64,000 nt of DNA from Nocardia gamkensis NBRC 108242 (GCF_001612985.1 NZ_BDBM01000021.1:1-64000), one strand, 5' to 3'; shown: positions 25,891 through 37,086, counted from the stretch's first letter. Numbers and translations are program-made. The notes: a model not told the origin generated them from the letters alone.

Positions 25891-27516
25891 ATGATCGCGA
25901 AGCTCGTCGTCTGGGCGCTCAAAGCCAGGGGTGGTCTGGCCGCGCTGGTCACCACGGCGAATCTCAGCGGCCTCGCGGTGATCGTCACCCAGCTGTGGCT
26001 GAACGGGTTCCTCGGCAGGCTGGGCCCGGATTGGCCGCGGGCGCTGGCCTTCGTCGGCATCTACCCCGCCGTCGGGTTCGTGGCGGGCATCGTGCTGGCG
26101 GTGCGCGACCGCAAGACGTACTTCGGCTGGCTCGACGCCGCGCGCAAGCCGACCGAGGTGGAGGCGCGGCGCCTGCTGCACCTGCCCGTCGCCATCACCA
26201 TGCGCGCGCTCGCGCTGTGGATTCCCGGTGTGATCGTGGCGACGGTGATCTTCGCGCAGCTGAGTCCGCACAACGACCCCGGCGTGACGGCGGCGTTGTT
26301 CACGATCGGTGCCTTCGAGTCGGCGGCGGTCACCTTCCTGATCGTCGACCGGTTGATCCGCCCGACCATTCCGGTGGTGGCCCGAGTGCTCGGCTGGACC
26401 ATGCACTGGAGTTCCTCTGTGCTGGTGCGGGTCGTGCTGACCTGGGCCGTGGCGGCGGCGCTTCCGCTGCTCATGCTGATCGTCGTGCTGGCCGACCCGG
26501 CGGCGGCCGCGTCCGACCGGGTGCGTACCGCCATCTACCTGTCCGGGGTCGGCATCGGCGTCGGTGCGCTGGCCACGGCGTTCCTCGCTCGCGCGGTCGC
26601 CGCGCCGATGCGCACCCTGCGTCAGGCCCTGGACCGGATCGCCCAGGGTGACTGGGGAGCCCGGGTGCCGATCGGCAGTACCAGCGAGATCGGCCGGTTG
26701 GAGCATTCGGTCAACGAGCTGGCCGCGAATCTGCGCGAACGCGAGCGGATGCGGGAGGTGTTCGGCAGGCATGTCGGGACGGAGGTGGCCGAGCGCGCGC
26801 TCGCGGGCGGAGCGGACCTCACCGGCGACGTGCGCGAGGTGTCGGCGCTGTTCGTCGACGTGACCGGGTCGGTGGAGCTGTCCACCGGGCTGCCGCCGCA
26901 GGAGTTCGTGGCCAAACTCAACCGGCTGCTCGCGATCGTCGTCGCGGCGACCGAGGAGAACAACGGCCTGGTCAACAAGTTCGAGGGCGACGCGGCACTG
27001 TGTGTGTTCGGTGCGCCGATCGCGCTGCGCGACAACGCGACCCCGGCCCTGCGAGCGGCGCGGCGCATCCGGGACGAGGTGCTCACCACCGGCGAACTCG
27101 ACATCGGGATCGGCGTCGCACGCGGACCGGTCTTCGCGGGCGACGTCGGCTCCGACACCCGGCTCGAGTTCACGGTGATCGGCGACGCGGTCAACGAGGC
27201 CGCCCGCCTCACCACGGCGGCCAAAGAGGTGCCGCGGCGGATCCTGGTGAGCCAAGCGGTGATCGAAGCCGGCGCGGAACACGAACGCGCCAAATGGACG
27301 TTCTACGACACCATCGTGCTGCGCGGCATGAAGGAGCCGACGGTCTGCTGGACCGACATCGACAGCTCCGGCACGCGGCCCGAGTCCACGAACACCCGCA
27401 CCGATCAGCCCGACCTGCCGCCGGACACCAATCCCGTCATCGAAATCCACACCGCACCCGAGTCCGAGGGCGCCCGGACAGCGAACACCGAACTCGACGC
27501 CCCACCTCGGCGCTAG
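25891..27516 (+). CDS. membrane-bound class III adenylate cyclase with HAMP domain
   Basis: A 541-residue cyclase. About six membrane helices span residues 20-240. A HAMP linker follows (RAVAAPMRTLRQALDRIAQG). The cyclase domain spans about 310-490. All catalytic residues appear present: metal Asp D323 (FVDVTG) and D367, adenine-contacting K363 (VNKFEGD) and D432 (FTVIGDAVN), and transition-state N435 and R439. The layout matches the mycobacterial Rv1318c-Rv1320c/Rv3645 group. The last 50 residues are a disordered acidic tail. The ATG follows GAGGAGGGG. Confidence 0.93.
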   Translation: MIAKLVVWALKARGGLAALVTTANLSGLAVIVTQLWLNGFLGRLGPDWPRALAFVGIYPAVGFVAGIVLAVRDRKTYFGWLDAARKPTEVEARRLLHLPVAITMRALALWIPGVIVATVIFAQLSPHNDPGVTAALFTIGAFESAAVTFLIVDRLIRPTIPVVARVLGWTMHWSSSVLVRVVLTWAVAAALPLLMLIVVLADPAAAASDRVRTAIYLSGVGIGVGALATAFLARAVAAPMRTLRQALDRIAQGDWGARVPIGSTSEIGRLEHSVNELAANLRERERMREVFGRHVGTEVAERALAGGADLTGDVREVSALFVDVTGSVELSTGLPPQEFVAKLNRLLAIVVAATEENNGLVNKFEGDAALCVFGAPIALRDNATPALRAARRIRDEVLTTGELDIGIGVARGPVFAGDVGSDTRLEFTVIGDAVNEAARLTTAAKEVPRRILVSQAVIEAGAEHERAKWTFYDTIVLRGMKEPTVCWTDIDSSGTRPESTNTRTDQPDLPPDTNPVIEIHTAPESEGARTANTELDAPPRR

Positions 27517-27562
27517 AGGCTGGCTCCCTCGAAGCGGGAAGTCATCGATCGCCTCATTGCCG

Positions 27563-29617
<2,055 letters not shown>

Positions 29618-29623
29618 GGCTCC

Positions 29624-29629
29624 ACCGTA
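29624..29629 (-). promoter_or_regulatory. -10 box of the DUF255 gene (leaderless)
   Basis: TACGGT on the minus strand, six bases before the ATG at 29617. Confidence 0.5.
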
Positions 29630-30102
29630 CGGCGCATTCCGGCGCCGCGCGGGCGGCACGGCTCGACTCGTGGTCCGGACATCCGCCGCGAACGACTACG
29701 TCACCGCTGAGGCAGCCGGGGCGCTCTCGCCACCGCGGTACGAACCCACCAGACGGCCTACCAGACGGCCTACGCCCCGTCCGGATCGGTGCGATCCGGT
29801 GGCTCGATCGGTAGAGCGGTCCACGGCAGGGTCCTCGGATCCGCCGGGCTCGATTCGCTCAGGCCGGTATTTCGTCGCCTGGAGATCTCGGGCGCGTCCA
29901 ATGTGCCGTGCGGGAGCGGCCGATTTCGGTTCGGCCGCTCCCGCACGGGAAATGCGAATATCGATTATCGATAGAATATTTCAGCTCTGAGTCGTATCCG
30001 ATCACGCGGTGGGAACGGGTACCGGCGTCCTATGGAGAATTCACGGCAACCGAATGGAGTGCGCAAGCCCCCTGCCGCGACGGATGGGCTCGTTCCCGCC
30101 GA
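29630..30102. other. intergenic region, no gene seen
   Basis: It holds a two-copy 12-bp direct repeat (CCAGACGGCCTA at 29749-29760 and 29761-29772), an 18-bp terminator hairpin (annotated separately), and an AT-richer segment from about 29950 to 30050. None of the open frames looks coding. Confidence 0.5.
29906..29948. terminator. perfect 18-bp hairpin
   Basis: Arms 29906-29923 and 29931-29948 are fully complementary around a 7-nt loop. It lies 150 nt beyond the stop of the minus-strand gene at 30103 and would terminate that transcript before it reaches the DUF255 promoter. Confidence 0.7.
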
Positions 30103-30681
30103 CTAGGCGGTTCGGGCAAGAACTTCTCGACCCACGTACGCCAACAACCGACGGTGCGCCGGTTCGTCGTCGGCGACCGCGACTTCGGGCCCGAAAACGC
30201 CGGGCCCGCGGAATGTGTCGATGCCTCCCATTGCTTGCATGGTGGCGAGCAGTTCGCCACATAGCTCGTCGTCGGCCAGATCCGGCCGATCGATGGCCAC
30301 CGCGATATCGACCCCGTGCACGAGGAGCTCGGTGAGATGCACCAGTGCCGCCACGGGACCGGGCAGTTCCCCGAGCGAGATGGCCACCGTGCCGTCCAGC
30401 GCGTCGAGCCGGTGCCAGGCGGCGCGGTCCACCTCGGCCGCCGCGGCGTACGCGCCCTGCGGATCACCGCCGAGCCAGTCGGATTCGTGCTCGGCGCCCG
30501 CGTCCGTGCCGCTCAGCGCTGCCGCGAAGATGTGCATGCCGCCCACGGTGTGGTTGAGCACGGCGCGGACATCCCACTCCCGGCACGGCGTCGGCGCTGC
30601 CAGACCCGCTCCTCCCACGGCGGCGACGATCGCTCCGGTCGCATCCAGTGCACGGTCGATCTGTCCGATCACGTTGTCCAT
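30103..30681 (-). CDS. TIGR03086-type (maleylpyruvate isomerase N-terminal / DinB-like) protein
   Basis: A 192-residue helical protein of the mycothiol-dependent maleylpyruvate isomerase/DinB fold. It has PTPCREWDVRAVLNHTVGGMH in the first half, and LVHLTELLVHGVDIAVAIDRP in the second. The histidines in LNHTVGGMH and LVHGVD occupy the metal-site positions of this fold. TIGR03086 members are actinobacterial and of unknown substrate. The ATG at 30681 is preferred to one two codons upstream (30687) on spacing from GAAGG. Confidence 0.82.
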   Translation of the reverse strand: MDNVIGQIDRALDATGAIVAAVGGAGLAAPTPCREWDVRAVLNHTVGGMHIFAAALSGTDAGAEHESDWLGGDPQGAYAAAAEVDRAAWHRLDALDGTVAISLGELPGPVAALVHLTELLVHGVDIAVAIDRPDLADDELCGELLATMQAMGGIDTFRGPGVFGPEVAVADDEPAHRRLLAYVGREVLARTA

Positions 30682-31105
30682 GAGCATCCTTCGGTCGAGC
30701 GGTTTGGCTGAATTGGTAACACAGGACGCCGACAAGTGCGCGGTAATGCGAACACCACCTTGCACCGGGATAGTTGCCGGCGGTGTGCTTCTCGAGATCG
30801 CCAGCGTGCGGGGACCACGGTTACCTCGGGACCGAAGGTTCCGATTCGAACCCGGACCGTTCCCGAGGCGGTAGCAGGCCGTCGCCGCCTTTCTCGTAAA
30901 ACCCCGCGATAAAAATGGGATGCGACAACAGGACTCGTCTCGATGCGGTTCTCGGACACCTGGAAAACACCGTGTGCGCACAACCGAATGGCTGCGGAAC
31001 CGACGCGGGATCCCGCTTCTCGAGGCGGGCCGTGACGCCGACCGGCTCTTCTGAACCGCGGCGGGGCCGCGACCACCAGCGGGCCTCGGCCAAGCCGCCA
31101 TCGGT
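30682..31105. other. intergenic region, no gene seen
   Basis: This 424-bp stretch lies between the TIGR03086 gene and the oxidase remnant. Frames are open by base composition, but none resembles a known protein, and no strong hairpin was noticed. Confidence 0.45.
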
Positions 31106-31752
31106 CTATCCGAGCACCGGATAGTTGGCCCGGATGACGCCGCGGGGGTCCCGGGCGCGCTTGATCTCGCGCAGCCGGGTGAGCGGCGCGGAATCGAAAG
31201 CGGCCGAGGCGGTTTCGCCGGGCGTGAGGAATGTGTACGGCTTGCTGCCGCTGATCTGCCCGCTCACCGCGTCGACGAGGGCGGTGCGCCGCGCGGTCAC
31301 CGCGTCGGCGAGGTGCGGCAGCCCGAGAAGCCCATACCGCCACCGAGGGTGTAGCCGGTGACGCCGACCACCGGATTGCTGCCCGCCAGGCCGGTCAAGC
31401 CGTGCCTGGCAGCGGCCGCCTGCACCCGGCCCCACGCCGCCCCGGCGCCGACGCGCGCCACCCGCCGCTGGGCATCGATCTCGATGTCGTCCAGCTGCCC
31501 GGTGCGCACCAGGATCGCGTCGGGCACTCCGCCGGACGCGCCGTGACCGGTCGGCTGGGTCACCACCGGCGCGCCGACGCGGGCGGCGTACCGGACGACG
31601 GTCGCGATGTCGCCCGCGTCAGCGGCCCGCACCACGGCGGCCACCGGCTGGGTGACCGTCGTCGTCCACGGTCTGGCCGCGGTCTGGAAACCCTCGTCAC
31701 CGGCCACCAGCACGCGACCGGGCAGCGCGGCGCGCAGTTCGTCGAATGTCAT
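31106..31752 (-). pseudogene. FAD-linked oxidase (BBE type) with internal deletion and frameshift
   Basis: The first 140 codons encode an intact PCMH-type FAD-binding N-terminus: AAVVRAADAGDIATVVRYA, PTGHGASGG and SNPVVGVTGYTLGGGMGF. The frame then closes at 31297. In another frame, starting near 31340, the sequence continues directly with the extreme C-terminus of the same family (LPHLADAVTARRTALVDAV, KPYTFLTPGE, RLREIKRARDPRGVIRANYP). About 250 central residues expected in a 450-residue oxidase are missing, and the two ends are out of frame. The junction lies around 31322-31340. A functional enzyme is not expected. Confidence 0.85.
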
Positions 31753-31912
31753 TGCTCGTCCTGACTCTCAGCGTTCGGAAGCAGACGCGAGCGACGAATG
31801 CGTGAGCAGGCCCTCCGGACGGAACGGGCCGTGGTTCGCGCCGCGACTACCTCATCGACGAAGGAGAGCGCGGAAAAGTGACAAAGAGCGGATCAGCGGG
31901 CTCAGCGCCCGG

Positions 31913-32191
31913 TCAACTCGATTCGGCGCGCCCTTCCGGGCCCGCGCCTTCGGTCCCGTCGGCACGACGGGCGATGCCGGGCTCGGTCCCCTCGTCGGCC
32001 TCCTGGTCCGGTTCGGGGTGCTCGGGCTCGAACGTCGCGGGCAAGCCCTTGATGTGCCGGTTCATCGAACGGATCAGCAGGAAGGTCCCCGCCAGGAGAA
32101 GCAGGACGATGACCAGACCCAGCGGCGACGCTTTACCGAACTCGGGGCCGGTCGGCGTCCCGGGCGTCTGGGCGAGCAGGATCAGCGTCAC
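31913..32191 (-). CDS. small single-pass membrane protein (Rv1081c-like)
   Basis: A 92-residue protein with one membrane helix (about residues 22-42, SPLGLVIVLLLLAGTFLLI), then a basic stop-transfer RSMNRHIKGLP and an acidic disordered tail. The GTG start at 32191 overlaps the mca stop (GTGA), so it is coupled to mca. Small membrane proteins downstream of mca are conserved in mycobacteria; function unknown. Confidence 0.8.
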   Translation of the reverse strand: MTLILLAQTPGTPTGPEFGKASPLGLVIVLLLLAGTFLLIRSMNRHIKGLPATFEPEHPEPDQEADEGTEPGIARRADGTEGAGPEGRAESS

Positions 32192-33072
32192 GACCGCTCG
32201 TCCTCGATGCCCGCGAACAGGTCGGTCTCCGGCAGCTCGGTGCGCACCCGGGTCTTGGCCAGCTCGAACTCCTCGGTCGGCCACAACCGCTGCTGCATCT
32301 CCAGCGGAACGGCGAAGAACGCGCCGTTCGGGTCGATCTGCGTCGCGTGCGCGCGCAAGGCGTCGTCGCGCTGCGGGAAGTACTTGGCGCACTCGATCTG
32401 GGTGGTGATCCGGGCGAACATGTCACCGCGCTCGGCGGCGTACTTGCGCATCCGGTCCAGCCATTCCTGCATCGGGAACGGTTCGCCGAGACGCTCGTAC
32501 TCCGCGGCGAAGGCTTCCATCCGCCGCATGCTGAAGCCGTGGTCGTAGTACAGCTTGAGCGGCGTCCACGCCTCCCCCGCCTCGGGGAAGCGCTCGGGAT
32601 CCCCGGCCGCCTCGAACGCCGCCATCGACACCTCGTGGCAGCGGATGTGGTCGGGGTGCGGGTAGCCGCCGGTCTCGTCGTACGTGGTCATCACGTGCGG
32701 CTTGAACTCGCGCACCACGCGCACCAGGGCCTCGGTGGCCTCCTCCAGCGGAACCAGCGCGAAACTGCCTTCGGGCAGCGGCGGCATCGGGTCACCCTCG
32801 GGCAGCCCCGAATCGACGAATCCGAGCCAGTGCTGGCGCACGCCGAGCGCGCGCGCCGCGGCGGCCATCTCCTCGCGGCGGATCTCGTGGATCCGCTCCA
32901 GCACGCCGGGGGTGTCCATGGCCGGGTTCAGGATGCTTCCGCGCTCTCCGCCGGTCAGCGTCACGACGAGGACGTCGTGTCCTTCGTCTGCGTAGCGGGC
33001 GGTCGTCGCGGCACCCTTGCTGGATTCGTCGTCTGGGTGGGCGTGCACCGCCATGAGGCGAAGGCCACTCAC
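32188..33072 (-). CDS. mca: mycothiol S-conjugate amidase
   Basis: Zinc amidase that cleaves mycothiol conjugates to a mercapturic acid and GlcN-inositol, a detoxification step found in mycothiol-producing actinobacteria. The 294-residue product has the LmbE-fold zinc motif AVHAHPDDES (H12, D15), GGERGSILNP, YDETGGYPHPDHIRCHE and a C-terminal LWPTEEFELAKTR, matching the M. tuberculosis enzyme as recalled. The GTG at 33072 is chosen on alignment and a GGAG site. The paralogue MshB is distinguished by lacking this C-terminal block. Confidence 0.95.
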   Translation of the reverse strand: MSGLRLMAVHAHPDDESSKGAATTARYADEGHDVLVVTLTGGERGSILNPAMDTPGVLERIHEIRREEMAAAARALGVRQHWLGFVDSGLPEGDPMPPLPEGSFALVPLEEATEALVRVVREFKPHVMTTYDETGGYPHPDHIRCHEVSMAAFEAAGDPERFPEAGEAWTPLKLYYDHGFSMRRMEAFAAEYERLGEPFPMQEWLDRMRKYAAERGDMFARITTQIECAKYFPQRDDALRAHATQIDPNGAFFAVPLEMQQRLWPTEEFELAKTRVRTELPETDLFAGIEDERS

Positions 33073-33175
33073 GTCTCGTTCTCCGTCGCTCTCGGTCGCG
33101 GGTGTCGGGGCTTCGTTACCTATAGTTCCATTCGACCCACATTTGTTCCGACGTACCCCCCGGGAGCGACCCACC

Positions 33176-33646
33176 ATGAGCCAGCCCACGCCGGAGCCCG
33201 GCGGTGACGCGAAGGCCGCGGCGGCGTCACCGGGCCTGCCTCCCGCCGACCGGTACGGCACCCGGCCCCGCAAGCCGCGCCGCTGGATCGTGCCGGTGCT
33301 CGGCGTACTGGTGGTACTCGCCGGACTCGGCGTGGCCTATCTCGGGTACCAGAAGTACGGGCCGGAGGACATCGAGGCCGAGCAGCTCGGCTATGTCGTC
33401 GTCGACGACTCGACCATGACCATCCGGCTCAAGGTCACCCGCGCCGACCCTGAGCGGCCGGTGGTGTGTTTCGTCCGCGCGATGGCGCGCGACGGCTCCG
33501 AACTCGGCCGACGCGAAGTGCTGGTCGAACCGTCGAGCAGCGGGACGGTGGAGCTGACCACCGTCGTGCGCTCGTCCGCGCGGCCCGCGTCGGGCAGTGT
33601 GTACGCGTGCAGCGATCGGGTACCCGGCTACCTGCGAGCTGGCTGA
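33176..33646 (+). CDS. DUF4307 membrane protein
   Basis: A 156-residue protein with a short cytosolic N-terminus (RYGTRPRKPRRW), one membrane helix (about residues 37-57, IVPVLGVLVVLAGLGVAYLG), and an external beta-rich domain (STMTIRLKVTRADPERPVVC to ARPASGSVYACSDRVPGYL) carrying two cysteines. This is the DUF4307 family, usually found divergent from mca as here. The ATG at 33176 follows GGGAGCG. Confidence 0.85.
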   Translation: MSQPTPEPGGDAKAAAASPGLPPADRYGTRPRKPRRWIVPVLGVLVVLAGLGVAYLGYQKYGPEDIEAEQLGYVVVDDSTMTIRLKVTRADPERPVVCFVRAMARDGSELGRREVLVEPSSSGTVELTTVVRSSARPASGSVYACSDRVPGYLRAG

Positions 33647-33708
33647 TTTCCGCGCATACACCGGCGACGTGCCTACGAAATCAACTCCGACCTGCACATT
33701 TGTGAATC

Positions 33709-33752
33709 ATGCTAAAATGGCGTGATACACGGTTCCGGGGCTCGGAGCCGTG
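33709..33752 (+). promoter_or_regulatory. greA promoter and start-proximal hairpin
   Basis: An extended -10 (ATGC-TAAAAT, box 33713-33718) predicts a start near 33726. Directly after that lies a hairpin (CACGGTTCC 33728-33736 with GGAGCCGTG 33744-33752, one G-T pair), followed by TTTGC. About 190 nt of leader then separate it from greA. Alternatively the hairpin terminates the upstream DUF4307 transcript. Confidence 0.5.
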
Positions 33753-33943
33753 TTTGCTGCATTGGCGGCCAGCGCTGACGGTTCGGGCTTGCGAGCTTGC
33801 CCGCGACCAGGGCCTGTCGGGGTTCGATGAACTTCCCAGGATCGCTCTAGCCGTCGACTGGTGCATGCCCGCTTCCGGGTGGGTACACGCCAGTGCTCAG
33901 GGAATCCCGGCCTGCCGGGAACAACTACTAGGGAGTGATCGAG

Positions 33944-34438
33944 ATGACTGAGACGCAAGTGACCTGGCTGACCCCGGAGTCGCACGACAGGCTCAAGAGC
34001 GAACTCGACGCGCTCATCGCCAACCGTCCGGTCATCGCCGCCGAGATCAACGAACGCCGGGAAGAGGGCGACCTCAAGGAGAACGGCGGGTACCACGCCG
34101 CCCGCGAGGAGCAGGGTCAGCAGGAGGCGCGCATTCGCCAGCTTCAGGAACTGCTGAACAATGCCAAGGTCGGCGTCGCACCGACCAAGTCCGGCGTCGC
34201 GCTTCCCGGGTCGGTCGTCAAGGTCTACTACGACGGCGACGAGACGGACACCGAAACCTTCCTGATCGCCACCCGCGAGGAGGGTCTCAGCGATTCGAAG
34301 CTGGAGACCTACTCGCCGAACTCCCCGCTCGGTGGCGCGCTCATCGACGCCAAGGTGGGCGAGACCAGGGAATACACGCTGCCCAACGGCAACACGATGA
34401 AGGTCACCCTGATCAGCGCCGAGCCCTACCACAGCTGA
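33944..34438 (+). CDS. greA: transcription elongation factor GreA
   Basis: Binds RNA polymerase in the secondary channel and stimulates cleavage of backtracked RNA. The 164-residue product has the N-terminal coiled coil (EINERREEGDLKENGGYHAA, with the acidic tip) and the C-terminal FKBP-like domain (SPNSPLGGALIDAKVGE). The start ATG at 33944 follows AGGGAGTG; an in-frame ATG three codons earlier (33935) lies before that site. Promoter and leader are described at 33709-33752. Confidence 0.95.
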   Translation: MTETQVTWLTPESHDRLKSELDALIANRPVIAAEINERREEGDLKENGGYHAAREEQGQQEARIRQLQELLNNAKVGVAPTKSGVALPGSVVKVYYDGDETDTETFLIATREEGLSDSKLETYSPNSPLGGALIDAKVGETREYTLPNGNTMKVTLISAEPYHS

Positions 34439-34485
34439 TGCACTCGGCCGTGGCCCCGCGCCCGGCCGACACCCCCGCGGACACG

Positions 34486-34518
34486 AGCGGCCGCGCCCGA
34501 TCATCGGGTGCGGCCGCT
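34486..34518. terminator. bidirectional terminator between greA and metB
   Basis: Arms 34486-34501 and 34503-34518 are complementary over 16 bp with one G-T pair around a single base, between convergent genes. Confidence 0.75.
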
Positions 34519-34535
34519 TCCTCATATCCGTGAAC

Positions 34536-35678
34536 CTAGCTCAAAGCCTGCTCGATGTCCGCGAGCAGGTCGCTGACATCCTCGATACCGACCGAGAGCC
34601 GCACCAGATCGGCGGGCACCTCCAGCTCGGACCCCTCGGTGGAGGCGTGCGTCATCGCGGCCGGATGCTCGATCAACGACTCGATGCCGCCCAGCGACTC
34701 GGCGAGGGTGAACACCTCGGTCCGCGAGCAGAACTTGCGCGCGGCCTCCACGTCGCCGTGCAGTCGCACCGAGATCATCCCGCCGAACCGGCGCATCTGC
34801 TTGCCCGCGACGGCGTGGCCCGGGTGCTCCGGCAGACCGGGGTAGATCACCTGCGAGATCGAGGGATGCCGGGACAGGAACTCGGCGACGGTTTCGGCGT
34901 TGTCGCAGTGCCGGTCCATCCGCAGCGCGAGGGTCTTGATACCGCGCAGTGTGAGGAAAGCGTCGAACGGGCCGGGGACGGCGCCGGCGCCGTTCTGCAG
35001 GAACGCGAACGCCGCGTCGAGTTCCGGATCGTCGGTGATCAGCGCGCCGCCGATGACGTCGGAGTGGCCGCCGAGGTACTTGGTGGTGGAGTGCACCACG
35101 ATGTCGGCGCCGAGCAGCAGGGGCTGCTGGAGATAGGGGGTCGCGAAGGTGTTGTCGACGACCAGCTTCGCGCCCGCCGCGTGCGCGACCTCGGCCAGTG
35201 CCGGGATGTCGCCGATGCTCAGCAGCGGATTGGTCGGGGTTTCGATCCACACCAGCTTGGTGTTCGGCCGGATCGCGGCACGCATCTCGTCGACGTTGAA
35301 CACGTGCGCGGGCGAATGCTCGATCCCCCACTGGCTGAAGACCTTGTCGATCAGCCGGAAGGTGCCGCCGTAGGCGTCGTCGGGGATCACGATGTGATCG
35401 CCCGGGCGCAGCGTGGCGCGCAGCGCGCAGTCGGTCGCGGCCATGCCGGAGGCGAACGCCCGGCCGTAGCGGCCCGATTCCAGCGCGGCGAGGTTCGCCT
35501 CCAGCACGGAGCGCGTCGGGTTGCCGGTGCGGGCGTACTCGAAACCGCCGCGCAAACCGCCCACGCCGTCCTGGGCGAACGTCGAACTCGCGTAGATGGG
35601 CACATTCACCGCGCCGGTCTGCGGATCGGGTTCATACCCGGCGTGCACGGCCCGTGTGGAGAATCCCAGCTCGCTCAT
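34536..35678 (-). CDS. metB: cystathionine gamma-synthase
   Basis: PLP enzyme joining O-acylhomoserine and cysteine to form cystathionine. The 380-residue product belongs to the Cys/Met metabolism family. The cofactor lysine is K200 in HSTTKYLGGHSD; EYARTGNPTR, GMAATDCALRA and NPLLSIGDIP are also present. Assignment to MetB rather than cystathionine gamma-lyase or MetZ rests on the locus (Rv1079, beside greA) and is less certain than the family. A TAGGCT box seven bases before the ATG indicates leaderless expression. Confidence 0.9.
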   Translation of the reverse strand: MSELGFSTRAVHAGYEPDPQTGAVNVPIYASSTFAQDGVGGLRGGFEYARTGNPTRSVLEANLAALESGRYGRAFASGMAATDCALRATLRPGDHIVIPDDAYGGTFRLIDKVFSQWGIEHSPAHVFNVDEMRAAIRPNTKLVWIETPTNPLLSIGDIPALAEVAHAAGAKLVVDNTFATPYLQQPLLLGADIVVHSTTKYLGGHSDVIGGALITDDPELDAAFAFLQNGAGAVPGPFDAFLTLRGIKTLALRMDRHCDNAETVAEFLSRHPSISQVIYPGLPEHPGHAVAGKQMRRFGGMISVRLHGDVEAARKFCSRTEVFTLAESLGGIESLIEHPAAMTHASTEGSELEVPADLVRLSVGIEDVSDLLADIEQALS

Positions 35679-35685
35679 GAGAGTC

Positions 35686-35691
35686 AGCCTA
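35686..35691 (-). promoter_or_regulatory. -10 box of metB (leaderless)
   Basis: TAGGCT on the minus strand, seven bases before the ATG at 35678. Confidence 0.5.
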
Positions 35692-35898
35692 ATCGGGGCG
35701 ATCCCCGGGCAACTTCCCGGTGTGGGCATATCTCGGCCGCGCCCGCAAGAGAATCGGGCAAACCGCCACAACGGCGTCGACGCGGCGGGATCCCACCCCG
35801 TCGGTCCGGTCGATTTACGTGACTGCCGTAGTTACGTCGGAAATCTTTCGCCCGCGGGCAGGGGACGTGAGTTCGGTCTCACCGGACTCGCCCCCATT

Positions 35899-35904
35899 TA
35901 GGCT
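35899..35904 (+). promoter_or_regulatory. -10 box of the acyl-CoA dehydrogenase gene (leaderless)
   Basis: TAGGCT followed by six bases and the ATG at 35911. Diverges from the metB promoter 210 bp away. Confidence 0.5.
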
Positions 35905-35910
35905 GAATCC

Positions 35911-37086
35911 ATGGTCACTGTGGAAGAACTGTTCGCTACCGACGTACTGCTGTCCGAGGACGAGCGCGAGATCCGGGACACCGTCGCGGCCTTCGCGGCC
36001 CGGCGGCTGCGACCGCACATCGCGGACTGGTTCGAGGCGGGCACCTTCCCTGCCCGCGAGCTCGCCCCGGAGCTGGGCGAGCTGGGACTGCTCGGCATGC
36101 ATCTGGAGGGATACGGTTGCGCGGGTACGTCGGCGACCACCTACGGCCTGGCCTGCCAGGAGCTGGAGGCGGTCGACTCGGGTATCCGCAGCATGGTCTC
36201 GGTCCAGGGTTCGCTGGCGATGACCGCGATCTACGAATTCGGCTCGGAGGAACAAAAGCAGCAGTGGCTGCCGGAACTGGCCGCGGGCCGGGCGATCGGC
36301 TGCTTCGGGCTCACCGAACCCGACTTCGGCTCGAACCCGGGCGGCATGCGCACCCGGGCGAAGCGCGACGGCGCGGACTGGGTGTTGAACGGTGCGAAGA
36401 TGTGGATCACCAACGGGTCGGTGAGCGACGTCGCGGTGGTCTGGGCGCAGACCGAGGACGAGGGCAAACAGGTGATCCGCGGATTCCTGGTGCCCGCGGG
36501 GACGCCCGGGTTCACGGCGCGGGAGATGCACCGCAAACTGTCGCTGCGCGCGTCGGTCACCGCGGAACTGGACTTCGACGACGTGCGCCTGCCCGCCGAC
36601 GCGGTGCTGCCGGGATCACGAGGGCTGGCCTCGCCGCTGGCCTGCCTGAGCGAGGCGCGCTTCGGCATCGTCTTCGGCGCGCTCGGCGCGGCACGCGAGT
36701 GCCTGGCGTCCACCATCGAGTACGCCAGGACCCGCGAGGTGTTCGACAAGCCGCTGGCCGCCTACCAGCTCACCCAGGCCAAGCTGGCCGACATGGCGCT
36801 GGAGTTCGGCAAGGGGCAGCTGCTCGCGCTGCACATCGGGCGGCTGAAGGACCGCGGCGTGGTGACACCGGAGCAGGTGAGCGCGGGCAAGCTGAACAGC
36901 ACGCGCGAGGCCATCGCCATCGCCCGGGAATGCCGCACCATCCTCGGCGCCAACGGCATCACGCTCGACTACCCCGTGCTGCGCCATGCGAACAATCTGG
37001 AGTCGGTGCTCACCTACGAGGGCACCGCGGAGGTGCATCAGCTGGTGCTCGGCCGGGCCCTGACGGATGCGAACGCCTTCCGCTGA
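35911..37086 (+). CDS. acyl-CoA dehydrogenase (glutaryl-CoA dehydrogenase-like)
   Basis: A 391-residue FAD enzyme. It has the FAD/substrate motifs CFGLTEPDFGSNPGGM and WVLNGAKMWITNGSVSDVAV. The C-terminal block is REVFDKPLAAYQLTQAKLADM, and the active-site glutamate region is LTYEGTAEVHQLVLGRALTD. The sequence style (SGIRSMVSVQGSLAM, GANGITLDYPVLRHANNLE) resembles the glutaryl-CoA dehydrogenase branch, as does E in YEGT. The exact substrate cannot be fixed. It is transcribed alone. Confidence 0.88.
   Translation: MVTVEELFATDVLLSEDEREIRDTVAAFAARRLRPHIADWFEAGTFPARELAPELGELGLLGMHLEGYGCAGTSATTYGLACQELEAVDSGIRSMVSVQGSLAMTAIYEFGSEEQKQQWLPELAAGRAIGCFGLTEPDFGSNPGGMRTRAKRDGADWVLNGAKMWITNGSVSDVAVVWAQTEDEGKQVIRGFLVPAGTPGFTAREMHRKLSLRASVTAELDFDDVRLPADAVLPGSRGLASPLACLSEARFGIVFGALGAARECLASTIEYARTREVFDKPLAAYQLTQAKLADMALEFGKGQLLALHIGRLKDRGVVTPEQVSAGKLNSTREAIAIARECRTILGANGITLDYPVLRHANNLESVLTYEGTAEVHQLVLGRALTDANAFR

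Noticed and set aside
29749..29772. Two-copy 12-bp direct repeat as a possible CRISPR or attachment site
   Set aside because: Only two adjacent copies with no spacer and no integrase nearby; a minor slippage product.
29795..29860. tRNA-like D-arm (TGGCTCGATCGGTAGAGC) in the region upstream of the DUF255 gene
   Set aside because: The acceptor ends do not pair, no anticodon stem forms after GAGC, and no proper T-arm follows. It is a chance match.
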